DNA of 64,000 nt, taken from NCBI GenBank assembly GCA_016801885.1, contig CM028897.1:17794501-17858500 (forward strand), in the 5' to 3' direction. Position 1 is the stretch's first letter; the number at the start of each line of letters is the position of its first letter. This DNA is from Toxotes chatareus. Its lineage: Eukaryota > Chordata > Actinopteri > Toxotidae. This document shows positions 24,270 through 37,100 of the stretch, one piece after another. Both the position numbers and the translations under genes were made by a program. The notes beneath the pieces are model-generated. The model had not been told where the DNA came from. It saw only the letters and a list, made by a program, of their open reading frames with translations, and did no database searches.

Positions 24270-24500
24270 TACCTGCAATACAGCGCTAATTAGTCTCCTC
24301 CTGAGATAATTAAATATTTTGAGCCTTGGTAAGTTCAAACATTGCTCAGAGGGCCCAAGGGAGGTTAATAATTACTGTAATTGACTTAAGACGGCAGCAT
24401 AATGATTTATTCTGCCAAGTGTTTTCTTGGGATTACAACTAATGTTATTGTCTTATAAATACACCGCTCCAAACGCTCCTCATAAAATGGTGAGCAAAAG
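24270..24500. promoter_or_regulatory. Candidate conserved non-coding element
   Basis: AGCGCTAATTAGTCTCC, GAGATAATTAAATA, GGTTAATAATTACTGTAATTG and AATGATTTATTC: a dense run of TAAT sites in otherwise unremarkable DNA, with no repeats. Confidence 0.4.
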
Positions 24501-25589
24501 AAAAACACAGCATCAGTATTTTAATACAATGCATGAATATGATTTGCATTAACAGCCTTGAATGTTGTTCATATGTGTGTATGTGTTTCTCCCCACATGC
24601 TGTACCTACATGTACAAGTGCGTACACACAAGAATGTGCATGTACAACCAAATCCAGCTGCCCTGGATTCGACTCTTCATATGGATGGATAACCATGACT
24701 CAGGGTGACTGAGAATCTTCACAGACCTATGGTGAGCATTGTTTTCAATCCATCTGCATTCTCTGAATGTCTGCTTACATTCTGTACCCTGAGGGTAAAC
24801 ACCTGACACATAGTCATACTAATATTACTATGGAATAAGTATGTTAATGAGTTAACGAGTTAATGAGTTAATGTTACAGCTACTTCTACAACAAAAATAT
24901 TTAGTTATTTTTCTGGCATTTTACACAGTATCTGCTGTTGCTGAACATTCTGATACTCCTTTTTTTCTGGAACAAATTGTTCAATATTTTCTCATTATTC
25001 AGTATATTCAGCCTTGTCAAAGGTAGTTTTCAGAAAACCTTCATCACTTCTCCTTTTTTTTTCCACTGGTGTTTTATGCGTGCTATCCAGATAATTTCAT
25101 TATCCTTTGTGGCCTTCTTCCCTTGTCTGATTGTGTTTTATAGGTTATCTGAGAAAAGATCCAATCAAGGCTCCAAATGCCCCTGACCTCGGGGCAGAGC
25201 CGTTGACATTTCCTGTGTGTCTGGAGCTCTGTCTCATGACTGCGTCTATTCCCATGAAAAAAGAGCAACTGCTGCCCAACTTTTGCCCATATGTCAATTT
25301 CTACTGAACCAAGCAAGCAAAGACTTTGATCATTTAACCCTCATACATCAGAAGAAAAATCATGTGAATCACAAGTGCCTGTCTGTACAACACAGCGCAG
25401 AATAAAATGCCACATACAGAAACAGTTTTTATGGGTAAACTCCTGTCCCATTGTAAGGATTTTGGAAATACTGAGGTCATGAGTTCAGTCCCCCCAAACA
25501 CAACTCCCACCCTCTAAGAATATTTGGATGAAATACAAAAAAGAAGGCCAGTAAAAAAATGTATTTGCTTTTTCATCTTTTCATTATTT

Positions 25590-26910
25590 AGGTAGGTAGT
25601 GGGTAGTGTTTTCTTCTGCATATCACCTGTATTAGAATGTTCTAATTCTATCTCTAACTCCACTATCACCCAGGAGGCTGTGAACACTCATCATCATCAA
25701 CCACAGCGACGACAAAAATCTACCTGTACAACCCCCTTCAGAGGTAAATCCACTTTCATTCCACCTAAATGTAGAAACTCATCTCTAGATTTCTCCACTA
25801 TCCATAACAAAAGCAGAGAATACAAAGTAGCTGATAACCTGGAAAAAAAAGAACAATGTAATGAACTTAAAGATCTGAAAAAGGATAAATCACTGGTCAT
25901 TTAGAGAGAGGATAAAGGAGGTGTTAAACTAGATTGGGGTTCATATGATGAGGAGGTGAACAGACAACTTACCAACACTGCCTTTTACAGAAAATTGGAG
26001 AACAACCCAACTTCAGCAATCAAAAAAAAAAACATCCTCCGCTGGCTTATTATCTCGTAGAACAATGCTCCAGTCTTGTATATTCTACCTAAAATTCACA
26101 AGGTATTTACAGACATACCCCCAGGTAGACCTCATTGTAGATATTGGATCACTAACAGAAAAAAACCTCTGCTTTTGTGGACTGCCATCATATACTAGAG
26201 CTCCTGTTGATTTCATTAAAGTCATCGAGTCAGTACAGCAAACTGAGGAAGCACAGCTATTAGGAACAATGGATATTGAATCCCTGTATACTAATGTCCC
26301 CTACTAACTGCTAAATTGTTTTTGGATCAAAGACCGGACTGTAATCTTAGTACTAAATGTATCTTGGATCTCATCAAGGAAGTTCTCAGCGAACAAACCT
26401 TTTTAAACATTAGCAATTTTAAAAAAAAAAACTACAGCCTAAAAACTGACCTATACTGTACAGGTAGAAACTCTCTTCTCCATGTTAAATCAAATCAGCG
26501 ATTGTCTCAAGAACAATCTTCCTGTCTCTGTAAGTTCAACTGAATTAGGTAGACCTGCAGCTCTAATGAGGACATTTACACCCAAACTAAAAAGCTTGAA
26601 AATTGTTTCAGACAAAGGGGACATAAAGAGACTTGGATTAAAAGTGTCTCATCATGTTTTTCCAGCCTGACACAAACTGAATGCTTTTCCACCACTCACC
26701 CAAAAGCAACAGCACACAGAATTGTTTGTGCTGTTCAGTATTCACCAGTGTCCAAGGCCATTGACGGTGTAATCAAAGAACACTGGCATATTCTTGATAC
26801 GGATCCAGTACTTAAGAACCATTTCTCAAAACCCCTTCACGTGGTATACAAGAGATCAGCACACCTCACCATGAGCACAGGTCCAAACTGTAACGGGTCT
26901 ACTCCACACT
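25590..26910 (+). mobile_element. Degenerate Penelope-like retroelement
   Basis: Across three frames the translation follows the order of a Penelope-like element (PLE) reverse transcriptase. The first piece is an N-terminal segment (STFIPPKCRNSSLDF, about 25750). Next come DKGG and QLTNTAFYRKLENNPTS (25915-26015), then LPKIHK (about 26090). TMDIESLYTNVPY (26268-26307) is the signature palm motif of PLEs. A helix follows (LDQRPDCNLSTKCILDLI, about 26320-26375), then GRNSLLH (about 26463) and FRQRGHKETW (about 26608). The thumb-like KEHWHILDTDP lies at about 26778 and HVVYKRSAHL at about 26840. Stops and frameshifts separate the pieces. The segment that should hold the catalytic YxDD box is missing between about 26435 and 26450, and no GIY-YIG endonuclease is readable downstream. 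It is a dead copy. Boundaries are approximate. Confidence 0.85.
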
Positions 26911-28389
26911 TTTGATGTTTTAAGTTTATATATATACTTCTCTGCTCAGCATATGGCCATCCACTGCAGGGCCACTGTAAAACCAATTACCTCTTTGTCC
27001 TGGGCTACAAGCCAGCCACCTTTCTCCTTCCAGCAAATGTCCTCAAGGTTGAAAAAAAAAAAAATCCACTTTACACAGACTTTATGCTTCGTCACAACAG
27101 AACCAACAGGGATGGCACTGACCCAAAGACTCAGCCGGCCTGCAGATTTTTACACTGCCCTGCTGCGGCCTGCCCTTCATCCTGTCTTACACCTTGATGC
27201 GAACAGCCTTTTGGCCTGTGGTGAAGTGAAGTAGCCTGCTGTATTAAATTGCTCTCCTAATGTAATGAACAGTGTCGTTGTTGTTCTCATTATCATCATC
27301 ATTACAGGTTAATTAGAGTAAGTCATCAGGGGACATGAGATTTCCATGGTTGAAAATATAAATTAGGGATTTGTTCAGTGAGACTGACAAACTTAATTAA
27401 ATCATTAAGATAACCAAAGCTTTCAAAAACTCGAGATTTTTATGAGTTCAGTAGAAATACTTTGTGCTTTGGTCTGTCATTCACACTCATTTTGTACCTG
27501 TATACCAGTTTAGCACCAAACTGCAGTATTTAAATTTCCTTTCATTTCACACCCATTCATATGTCACTTTCATCCATTTCACACCAAAACTGTGAATTTA
27601 CTTTCACACACAACAACCTGACAGTGTGTAAAGGACACGTATGTGAACAAGACTAGGTCAGAACCTAGTACATGGCTGAACTGTGCATGGTCAATGTGTG
27701 AAACTGAGGACGAAGATGAAAACTGTTTTGTGTAGACAACTGCTTTCAATGGAAAGTAGCTGAAGCCTACTCGAAAAGTTGCTCGGTGATGTTCGATGAC
27801 GTAATGTGCTAATTAGCAGATTCATGACATCATAGTGTCAGCAAGTTTCAGCCCTTTATCTGTTTGCTTCTCTCTTACTCTCTGCGCTCACGCACACAGT
27901 AATTTAACAAAGCCAAATCCCCATGACAACGGAGCGAATATGAAGTCGTGACTGAGTTGAGGCCCATTAAGACGACATGTTAACCAGCAGTAACTTCCAA
28001 GCCATTTCCAAGCTGCTGCTCTGCTCTGCTAAAATCCTGATTTTATAACCCAGACGTCGTCTGACAAAATCAGCATGTACATGAGTTAAACACAACAGCT
28101 GTGCTGCGATTTCAGCTATATTTCCTTGTCAAATGATCACTCAGAGAGACAGTTAGAAAGCTCATTCAGATCCATGTCAGCTACCCAGTGGTCAGCTGAA
28201 TGAGACACACAGAGTGGGAAATCCCGAGAGCACTCAGCCCACAGTCACACGGCTTAGGGACTAAAAAAATGGCCTAACTTCATCACTCAGTCAGTCACTC
28301 AGTTTGAGTTTGTAGGGCTGCCCCGCTGTTGCAATTCAGAGCAAAAGTGTACGTAATCATATAACATCCAAGTAATCTGATCAACTGGA

Positions 28390-28502
28390 TACAAGCTTAT
28401 TCACTTCTTTTCCAGTCTCTGTGCTAAGCTAAGCTAAACAGCTGCTGGGTCCAAATTCATATGATAAGACGTTAAACAACTGCTTTAATGTTTGGACTTT
28501 AA
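28390..28502 (+). repeat. Fragment of a fish interspersed repeat (GTGCTAAGCTAAGCTAA type)
   Basis: TTCCAGTCTCTGTGCTAAGCTAAGCTAAACAGCTGCTGG is the recognisable core of a repeat I recall from fish genomes. It is immediately followed at 28503 by AAAGAGTCAGTTCACCCAAATTAC, which resembles the start of a different fish repeat. Family names are not known to me with certainty. Confidence 0.45.
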
Positions 28503-29659
28503 AGAGTCAGTTCACCCAAATTACACTGAACATATTTCTCCTTCAAAGCACAGAACAGGTTCCACACACTTTACAACCTACTGCACCAGGAAAACCAAAT
28601 GACAGCAAGTCAGCCAATGCTTACATGTTGCTCCTGTCAAATTATCAGATTTGATTTAAATGCATTGTTTTCCACACACTTCTTTATTTCACTGTGTCTC
28701 TCCTATGATTGACCTCTGATCTGCTTTAATAGCAGCTGATGTTAAATCTGTGAGGCTCTTCATTGTTAGAGAAAGGATTAGATTCATCCTGTCTCAACAC
28801 ACTCGTCCAACACATCCATCCATCTCTGTGTGCTTTCTCACACACTCACTCTTTCAGTCAGTCACTTTGCCTCGTATTTCCTCTCTGTTAGACTGTAAAG
28901 GAAGCTTTAAACAATTTAATATTGTCTAATTCTCTTTAAATTTGTATTGGATTGTATCAATATCTAATTCTAATCTAATCTAATTCTAATTGTGCTTTCT
29001 GGTTGTAGTTGAGCCATAATGCCTAAGATAGCTCCTATAGTAAGTTCATTTCTGGGTTTTCATGAGATTGTATATCCAGGGAGCATTACTACCTCCATAT
29101 ATTTGTCCCTAATACTCTGTCGGGCAACATGCAATCCATCAAAATGGCTCTGCCTCCGCTCTAGTTTCTGACTCACTCACTACTTTAATAGAGGGTACAA
29201 TCCACTCACTCTCTCTTTTTGTGTGAGAATTAACAGGATGATTCATTTTCAAAGCAATTCAATGAAACGCGTACCTTTGTAATTATCAAATGAATGTCAT
29301 TTTACCTATTTTGATCTTGCCTATTGAATTCTTAGTGCCACACAATATAAGCCCAAGGCTACAGGCCAGTATGTGAGTGAGAGAAGAAAATTCCTGTGTG
29401 TGTGTGTGTATGTGTGTGTACGTTTGTGGTGGAACCAGACAGACAACCTTGACTCAACATGTCATTCTTCAAAATGACTCAGAAGCTGACAGAACAAGAG
29501 GTCAGGCAGTTGCCATGACAAAGTACAACCCACTCCAAAGTGGTTGTAGTGATGCCACGTCAACTGTGTCAGTGTTCTGACAATGCAGCATAGAGTATAA
29601 GGATTTACATTTGATTCCTTTGGTCTCTGTGAAGATTACATGTCACTCGTGGATTGACA

Positions 29660-29735
29660 CGTTTTCTTTCCTCCAGGTGTGCCCATTTCCTCCCACATTC
29701 TAGAGTCTGTTGGTGACTAAAGGTGTTTCCCTGTC
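29660..29735 (+). repeat. SINE/LINE-tail-like relic
   Basis: TTTCCTCCAGGTGTGCCCATTTCCTCCCACATTCTAGA, then GTTGGTGACTAAA, resembles the 'TCCGGGT..TCCTCCCACAGTCC..TTGGTGACTCTAAA' body of a fish SINE I recall. No intact polymerase III promoter boxes are visible. Confidence 0.35.
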
Positions 29736-30003
29736 ACCTGTGGACTATGCTGGGACAAGCTACATTGAATCTTATCTCAGTCTGCCTTTCCAAGGAAAAA
29801 AAAAAAAACAGTGCCTTCCTTATCACATGATTCTCTATGCTTTCTGTGTAACCGTCATGTGTGCTACAGGAGCATTTCACTCTTATTTAAAGGATCATAC
29901 CAGTGTATTTGTAAGAGGCCAACTTGACATCTTGACATCACTTGTTTTATCAAACCAACACTCAAAACCCATGAAATACTTGGGTCACAATGAAATAAAA
30001 TAG

Positions 30004-30163
30004 AGGAAAGCACCAAATCCTCTCATAAGCTTATCTGCAACCAGAGAATGTTTGACATTTTTGCTTGGGAGAATGACTCAGACAATGAATCCATCATAAA
30101 AATAGTTGTCGATTAATTGTCTGCCACACGACTAATCTATTAATAAACTAATCTTTCAGCTCT
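30004..30163 (+). mobile_element. Same MITE family, copy 4, 5'-truncated
   Basis: Only the right half is present: GGAAAGCACCAAATCCTCTC, then TGTTTGACATTTTTGCTTGG, GTTGTCGATTAATTGTCTG and the end CTAATCTTTCAGCTCTA. It lies 0.3 kb upstream of the tlcd4 promoter. Confidence 0.6.
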
Positions 30164-30479
30164 ACTAAACATTTAACTACGGTAATTTATAGCTACAGCT
30201 GCATTAGATAATTGCGTTGTAGACTGAGTTTAAATTCTTTGTATTGCCTCATAATGATCACGTAACATTGGAAAAAATATAACAGCAGAGCAAGTTGAAA
30301 GAGTCTTTTAATAGATGCTCATATTTTTGGATATTATTTTGGAAACCATTGATGCTATAGCAGAAGTGGCCCACATTCCAAATTCTGAAACCCAGTGTAA
30401 AACGATTGGCTATGATGTTAAGTACCACTGATATGGTCCTTTAAGTCTCCGCTACCTATGCTGCTGCATGTTTTCATTA

Positions 30480-30903
30480 ATAATATAGCAATGTGGCCTT
30501 TGTTCCTCGTGGGTGTCGCCCGGAGATCAGGGGGCGTGTGCACGAGGGGGTGGGTGCGTGTCGACGTCACCGCTCGGTCCTCACTGTCAACGCTAAAATA
30601 AAACGGGGAAAAAACTTTTCACTCGGGCTCACAACTAAAAACACATGGTGGCGAGGAAACTGGGCTGTAAGAAAAACCTTTTTTTTTTCTCCGGGCTGTG
30701 ATGGTTGTTCGGACGCGGCACTGTTCGCGTAGCAGAGGAGGCTTTTTTTTCTCTCTCTCTCCTTCCTGGGGTCGCACAGGGAGAGCCAGCGGGCTGGATC
30801 AGTTTAGCCGACTTGCTAGCTAACGTCAAGTTGTAAGAAAGTGGAGAAGACGGTGGCTAAACGGGGGTTATCCGCCTACACAGACCTATGCGACAGATAG
30901 CAG
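30480..30903 (+). promoter_or_regulatory. tlcd4: tlcd4 CpG-rich promoter and non-coding first exon
   Basis: A sharp local rise in CpG (CGTCGACGTCACCGCTCGG near 30560, many further CpGs to 30830) in otherwise AT-rich DNA marks a housekeeping-type promoter. A CRE-like GACGTCA lies at about 30563. No TATA box is placed convincingly. The transcribed exon is taken to end at 30903, where CAG is followed by GTAACA. The next exon begins at 34143 after a long pyrimidine tract. The exon contains an ATG at 30888 that opens a seven-codon upstream frame when spliced (see findings). The transcription start is not defined by sequence alone. Confidence 0.6.
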
Positions 30904-33900
30904 GTAACACAGCTCTCCCCGCTCCTTCCACCACATCAGATACAATGCGCATGCTGTTTTTTTATTTACAGAATTGATATATATTTTTAACCGTACAAAT
31001 CTGATGACTGCAACAGCTCTGTGCCTCTCTCTCGCTGTCTATAGCAGCAGCACTAAAAGCATACATAACAGCAGTGCTTGCAGTTTTGTTTTTTTTTAAC
31101 TTGCTCTATAAATTCGTGGGGTTACGACTTGGCCGCCGGCTCGGCTGCTTGTTACAACTCGTTCAACACTTGACTGCCTTGTATTGTGGGGCTGCGTTTA
31201 CTTGTGATAATGTGGACGATATTAATGGCATCTGACACGCCGCTTGCTAAGTGTCTGCAATGCTTTATTCTGCATTTGCATCTGCTGCATGTTAGAAGGT
31301 TGTCAGTTGCTGCTAATTACACGTACTCTTCACATTGAACTGCACAAGCCGGTTTGCTATTGTGCAGCGTGCACAATGCTCCAAATCACAAAGGAGAGTG
31401 TTTGTTTATTGTTTGTCTGTAGGCTAAACGCGAACATTTCTGTCCGCTTAAAAATGCCAGTAATCTTCAGTTATTTATCAGTATGCATTTCATGACCCAC
31501 ACTGCCTGCAGAGATTTGTTAAGATCAGTGTGGCCAAGGATTGTGCCTCCAGAGCTGCTACAGAGCGAGTCAGACCCATTGGTCTGGTGTAGCAATGCGG
31601 TAGACAGAGGCCGGTTTAGATTTCCAAAAGAACAGGGGAAATTGAACCGCTATTATTTATGTTTGGTCGATATGTCACGGGGTCATGGTTTGCTGACTGC
31701 AGCAGGAGAGTGCAGCGGAACAAGGTCAAACGTGGACGGCAGAGCATCTCTCCTGTCCGGGCTGTCAACCGCAGTGAGGAGGCTCGGTATGCTGCTCTTT
31801 CCCATGGGGCAGTGTGAACCAGCCTGCCAGGTGAAGAATGCCAATGAATTATTCAGGCACATGCTGCATATGATCAACGTGGCCCAGGAATGTGCAAAGC
31901 TGCTGCCGGGGACAATAAGAGGCTCTCAGGGCGGTGTGGCTCCTCCAAGAACAAGATGCCGCCTCAGCTTTCCTGTTGAACTTGCCAGTTTCTAGGGAAT
32001 GGGACACTGGAAAGCTCAGTGGAGAAGGAGCTGCACTTCTTATAGCGGCTTTGATTTGTGGGAAACGTGTATCTCAGAGTTGTCAGGGATCCTTTGTGCT
32101 TATTTTTTTTTTTATCCATTATGAAGTTTATTCTGCAGATCTTTCAAATGTTTCAAGAGCTCAAGAGTGTTCTGAATATTGCCTCTGGTGGCTCAGAGCA
32201 AAGCTGTAATCTTCATGGCCGTATTTAAATTGATGGGTTTTGCTTGTGGTACTTTGTCTTGAGGTGCCGTTTTCTTCAACAGCTTGTTCGTGTACTTTGG
32301 TTCCCTGTATTTTATGGTAGAGTATGCATGCATGACATTGGACAATTCAGAGTAAAAATAGAACTTTATGTAGGCTACATGCCTTAAGTGCCATGTGCTG
32401 CCTACAGGATAAACTACTTAGGCTGCTTTGCAGACACAATGCCTTCACAAAATATAAGGCTGCATTATATTAGGTTGCTACCTTCGTGTCGGCAAGTCGT
32501 AGTAATCTTTACGTTACGCAGTCCTAATCAACAGCTCTCCTGGAATAAGTGGTTTTAAATAGCTTGCATCATTTCGGTGGTTTAATCAGAATTCCAGGGC
32601 ATTTATCAGGCCAGAGTCCAGACCAGAGCAGATACAGTGTGTTGCAATAGCCGATGTTACTCAAGAAGAAATGAGAGGTCACGATCAAGATTCACTTTTG
32701 AGAATCTAGTGTTATCTCTGAACTTTGTGCCCTATTTTGGAGATTAATAAGGGTTCTTGTTTGGATATTGATAAATGGACAATATTGCTGTAAAAGCAGT
32801 TGTAATAGTTTTGGGGATTTGAGAAGCTGGGAAACAAAGCCAGATCATTTTTGTGGAACAGTCACAAGCTGCCATCGATCAGGAATTCTGGTCCTCACTT
32901 CAAGTTTAGGACGGTAAATTACCAGGACTATTGTACTTGATTTTTTTTTTTTTTTGCTTATCTTGAGAAAGGAGCCGGGCAGGAGTCAGTGAGTGGCTGA
33001 TGCTCTGGCCAGACCCTGAAACATCCAGTCCCTTGAAACAGAGTCAGAATTTTTTGTTTCTATATGCAAGCAACTTTAGAGAGCCAAAAATATTACAGTT
33101 CGAGCAGTAACATTATATCTAAAGTGAATGGAAAAACAACAGTGGACTCGAATATTAAATTCAACCGCTTCCCTCATTTAGCCAAGCCTGGAAAAAGACT
33201 ATTTAAAAAAAAAACAAAAAACTTCTTTTTCAGACATGGTGCTTCTTCAGTTTATCTCCACTGATTGCATGTGATGTGAAAAGACAGGCTTTGAGTTTAT
33301 TGACCTGACTGAGAGTAAACAGATCTCTTCAGTTAGTTTGTGCTCTGTGTGTGTCCATGCGTTTACAGTCATCAGTTTGCACGTCTACATCCCAAGTCAG
33401 TGTTTGCTCTCATAATTCTACCAATCTGTAAGATAAATAGAAGTTTCAGCAATAAGGAAACAAAAAGTGCTAATACACAGATGATTTAGATACGAGTATA
33501 GGAATAATAAAGTGCATTGTTGAAGTAAAATACAGGCTCAGAACTTGTTGCACAGTCTCCCACAGCCCCGTCTCCTGAGCTGAGCCAGTTGCATCATCCT
33601 GACAATCCCCTTTTCTTTCCTCGCTTAGCCTTTGTTTTCTTCTCAGGGATTTTTGGTGTGTCCTAAACAATGCACTGTAATCCCCTTGCAAAATGTGCAT
33701 AATAATAGAGACCTTTTATTCCAAATGTAATGCTGTGTTACCTACTGTATTCACAGCACCCTCTAACTTTTTTTCTGTTTCTGCCGTTCTGTTTTTCCCT
33801 CCGTTACCCTGAACTCTAGTGCCTCTCCTGTGCCTTTCATCTTCTCTTCCCTCTCTGTGGACTGCCCTGCTTGTCTAAAGCTCTCATGTTACTTGCATTA

Positions 33901-34142
33901 GACAGCCCGTGTCCTCAGCTTATTTTTTTCCCCTTCTGTCTCTTTTCCTTTCTTTGTGGACTGGATGAACCGCACAGGGTGTCGCATCACCCTGTCACCA
34001 CCACCACCACCACCACCTCAGTTTCTCTCCTGGCTCTACCAGGGATGACTGACAGTCATCGATTGAACATGTCCATCTGTATCACCCTCTCTGTGTCCTG
34101 CCCCCACCCTTCCCTTCCTGTCTCCTTCTCTGTTGTGTTTAG
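30904..34142 (+). other. tlcd4: tlcd4 intron 1
   Basis: Predicted 3.2-kb intron. It holds an open frame of 170 codons at 31483-31995 without recognisable domains. A repeat-free stretch at 31790-31950 (AATGCCAATGAATTATTCAGG) could be regulatory. It ends with the pyrimidine tract CTTCCTGTCTCCTTC and TTTAG at 34142. Confidence 0.55.
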
Positions 34143-34149
34143 GTGAGTG

Positions 34150-37100
34150 ATGGAGACGAGAGAGTTGACCGTGGTAGCTGGCAGCTTCGTGGGTTTCCAG
34201 CTACTCTTCTCAGTGGCCAGCCCGCGGCTCTCCTCTGCCATCACGCCAGGTTATGGACAGCTGTCTCCCACCAAATCGACTGAGTGGAACTCCAGGTGTG
34301 TCACAGGAAGCCACTGCACCCTCTCAATAGACAGACGGTTTTTATAAGACTAACATGCTGGCAGTTTGATCTTGGTTCTAGGGCTGGGCGCTATATTGGC
34401 TATTAGGGTATATTGACATATTTTCAAACAGGACATAGGATGAGACAGTACAGTTTATGTCAATGTAGTTTTATCTTTACATAACCCGTTTCTTCCACAA
34501 AGCTGCATCTCTCCTCCCTCTCACTTTCTGTGCAACACCGCCCCCGCTCTCCCTCTGCGTCTGCACACAAACCCTGCCTCACACACTTACAAGTTCTCCT
34601 GCAGCATGGAGGGAGACAGAGTGCCGGTCCACACTCCTGAAGATAATAGTAATTGTGCTCTATTTTAATCAGCCTGTTATTGTTGTTGAAAACAACTGAA
34701 GGAGTATTCTCAGAGATAGCAGCTTTCCCCATACATAGGCTGTACTTGGCTGGCCTGCCCAGGCAGATAAAATCAGCTCAGTAAATTGTGCATGATAGCG
34801 CCTTTAATTTTCTCTTTTAAAACTGCTTTCTGGCCACACAACTGTCTGAGTTACATGTGCAACAGTAACTGAGTGGTAACTAGAGGTTGCTCTGTGCACA
34901 GCTGCCTAACTAGTATCTACCAATAGTCTGCATGTGAAGTGTTTCAGGCACATCTGTAAATTGTAGATTCAGAAAATAACCTGGTTTGCACTCTCCCTCT
35001 CTAAACTGCATAAGTCTCGGCATGCACGTTGTTCACATGCTGCGCCCCCCCACCCACCACAGCTTAATTCTAAACCAGTGGGAAACACAAGATAGGCCTA
35101 TTTTTATTAAATATAGGCTGTTTATTTTAAATAATTTTTCATTTATATGTTTTGCGGATGTGTATTTTCAAACAAGGAAGGAAACCTTGTCTTTGCATTT
35201 TATTTTGATCACAGTCCCTTGTAATTAAAGTGCTTGTGACAAGACTGAGATATATATCACGTATTGCCTTTCAGCCTTAAAATAGCGAGATATGATTTTT
35301 GGACCATATCGCACCTACTTGGTACCATGTGGAAACCAGAGCTGGACTCAGGTGTGCAATGCTATGGCAGTTAAGAGGTCCACCATAGGTCTGTACAAAA
35401 GGTTATCATGTTTTTTTCTATGTATGGCTCTAGTGCATCACAGTAAAGATAGGATCCCTCATTATCAAATGAACCTTAGCCAGCCAGAAAAAAATCAGCT
35501 AGTAACTTTAAACTGGGAAATACTTATTTGCTTTCTTGTTGTTGAGCTGGATGAGAAGCCTGGAAACCGTGAGTAACAGCTGGCCTGGCTCTGTCTGAAA
35601 ATGACAAAATTCACCTATCAGCACTTCTCACTCACTCACTGATTAACACCTTACATCTCACTTATCTCATTTTCTCCAGCTTCATATTTACTGTGCAGAA
35701 ATAAGCACAGTCTTAATCTCCTCATCTAATTCTGGACAAGAAAGTGAAAAAGTGTATTTTGCAAAATGTACAATTTCTTTCAAATATTTCTTCAAAGTTT
35801 TGTTATGATGCGTAACAGAAAATTAGCACACAGCAGTCTAATTCTACTGAGGCATAGGCTTTAAAATCCATGATATTTTATTTTACCATACATGCAGATG
35901 CCACCCATCTCATATACCTTATGTCATGTGGAAACAGATGTGTCACAGAATACTGTATATTGACACCTAGTAGAGACACTGCTTACATATGTTAAAATGT
36001 TTAGCAGAGGCAGTAAGTCCCCCCAGATCCTGACACACCTTATATGAATATCTTAGTAAGCAGATGTTGGCAAAAGAATACCATAACCATAGATTTTACA
36101 TGCTGTGTGAAATTGTGTCTCTGTTCTTCTTTCCTAGAAATTTACTGTTTTATTTTAAAAAGTCTTTTAATTTAATTTAATTTTTTTTATTTTGTTAGCA
36201 GCGGTGGTCTTTGTTTTAGGCGAGGTGACCCACCTTTCCTCTGAAACACTGCAGGAAACTGCCAATATTCATGATATCGTCACAGGTTTTGAATATATTT
36301 TACCATTTAAAACTACAGCAGTGCTGTTTTTTTTAACAGATGTCAGAGGAATCTCATTGGATTTTACTGAGTCAAGGTCAAAAAATGTGACTATGTAGTC
36401 TTTTTGTGTTGAAGCTGTAAAGCCAAATGAGTTATTAAATACACAGAGAGAAACTCTGTTTTTCCTCTTAGATATATGACAGGACAGTCTAGAATGAAAG
36501 TACACCCTATTTCTTTGACATTTGAATGAAAAGTGTTCAAATTCAGATTGTACTGAGACACACTTCCAGAAAATACTGTTGTTGCATAACATTGCAAAGT
36601 CATGACGTCCTGACAAACTGACCCTATGAAGGTTTTTTGGTGATGCAACTCTGTTGAGATGGACCCTGATTCCCCTCTGGCCACACATCTACAATTCAAA
36701 GAGGTTTTAAGTCTCAGTGAAAACCTTGTTATTGCCTGTTATTTGTCTGTCTGTCCCCCTTTTTTTCCCTCTGCTCCTTCTGCTGTCTGGGAGTGCTCAC
36801 AGATAATCCCAGATTCATACAGCTATAATTTACATTAGCCTATCTGCCCTTAATTGAAAGCACAGGGAGTATTGACCAAGGAATTCAAAACAAGTCAAAG
36901 GCCAGGCACTGATGGTTCACTTTAGAGTGGTCTACTGTTGCATAACAGCCTGCTCCCAGTGTGTCAGTATGTTCTTTATGTAACCACAACTTAAGTGCAT
37001 GTAGAGGAGGGGGAGAGCATTTCCAAAGAAAGAGCAGGGTCGCGTGTCAAGTGTTGAACACAGCTTTATGAGCTGGAAGACTGTTGTTAATATTTTTTTC

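Larger units (their letters stand above)
26911..30003. other. Intergenic, no gene recognised
   Basis: Contains an enhancer-like island at 27280-27440 (CAGGTTAATTAGAG, ATATAAATTAGGG, AACTTAATTAAATCATTAAG), the repeat fragments at 28390 and 29660, and AT-rich unique DNA. No coding signature. Confidence 0.5.

Noticed and set aside
25430..25500. A tRNA-like box B (GAGTTCAGTCCCC) suggesting a tRNA or SINE head
   Set aside because: No matching box A or cloverleaf stems. The similarity is confined to a few bases.
36269..36688. 139-codon minus-strand open frame in tlcd4 intron
   Set aside because: No recognisable domain, AT-rich region, an overlapping frame of similar length. Treated as chance.
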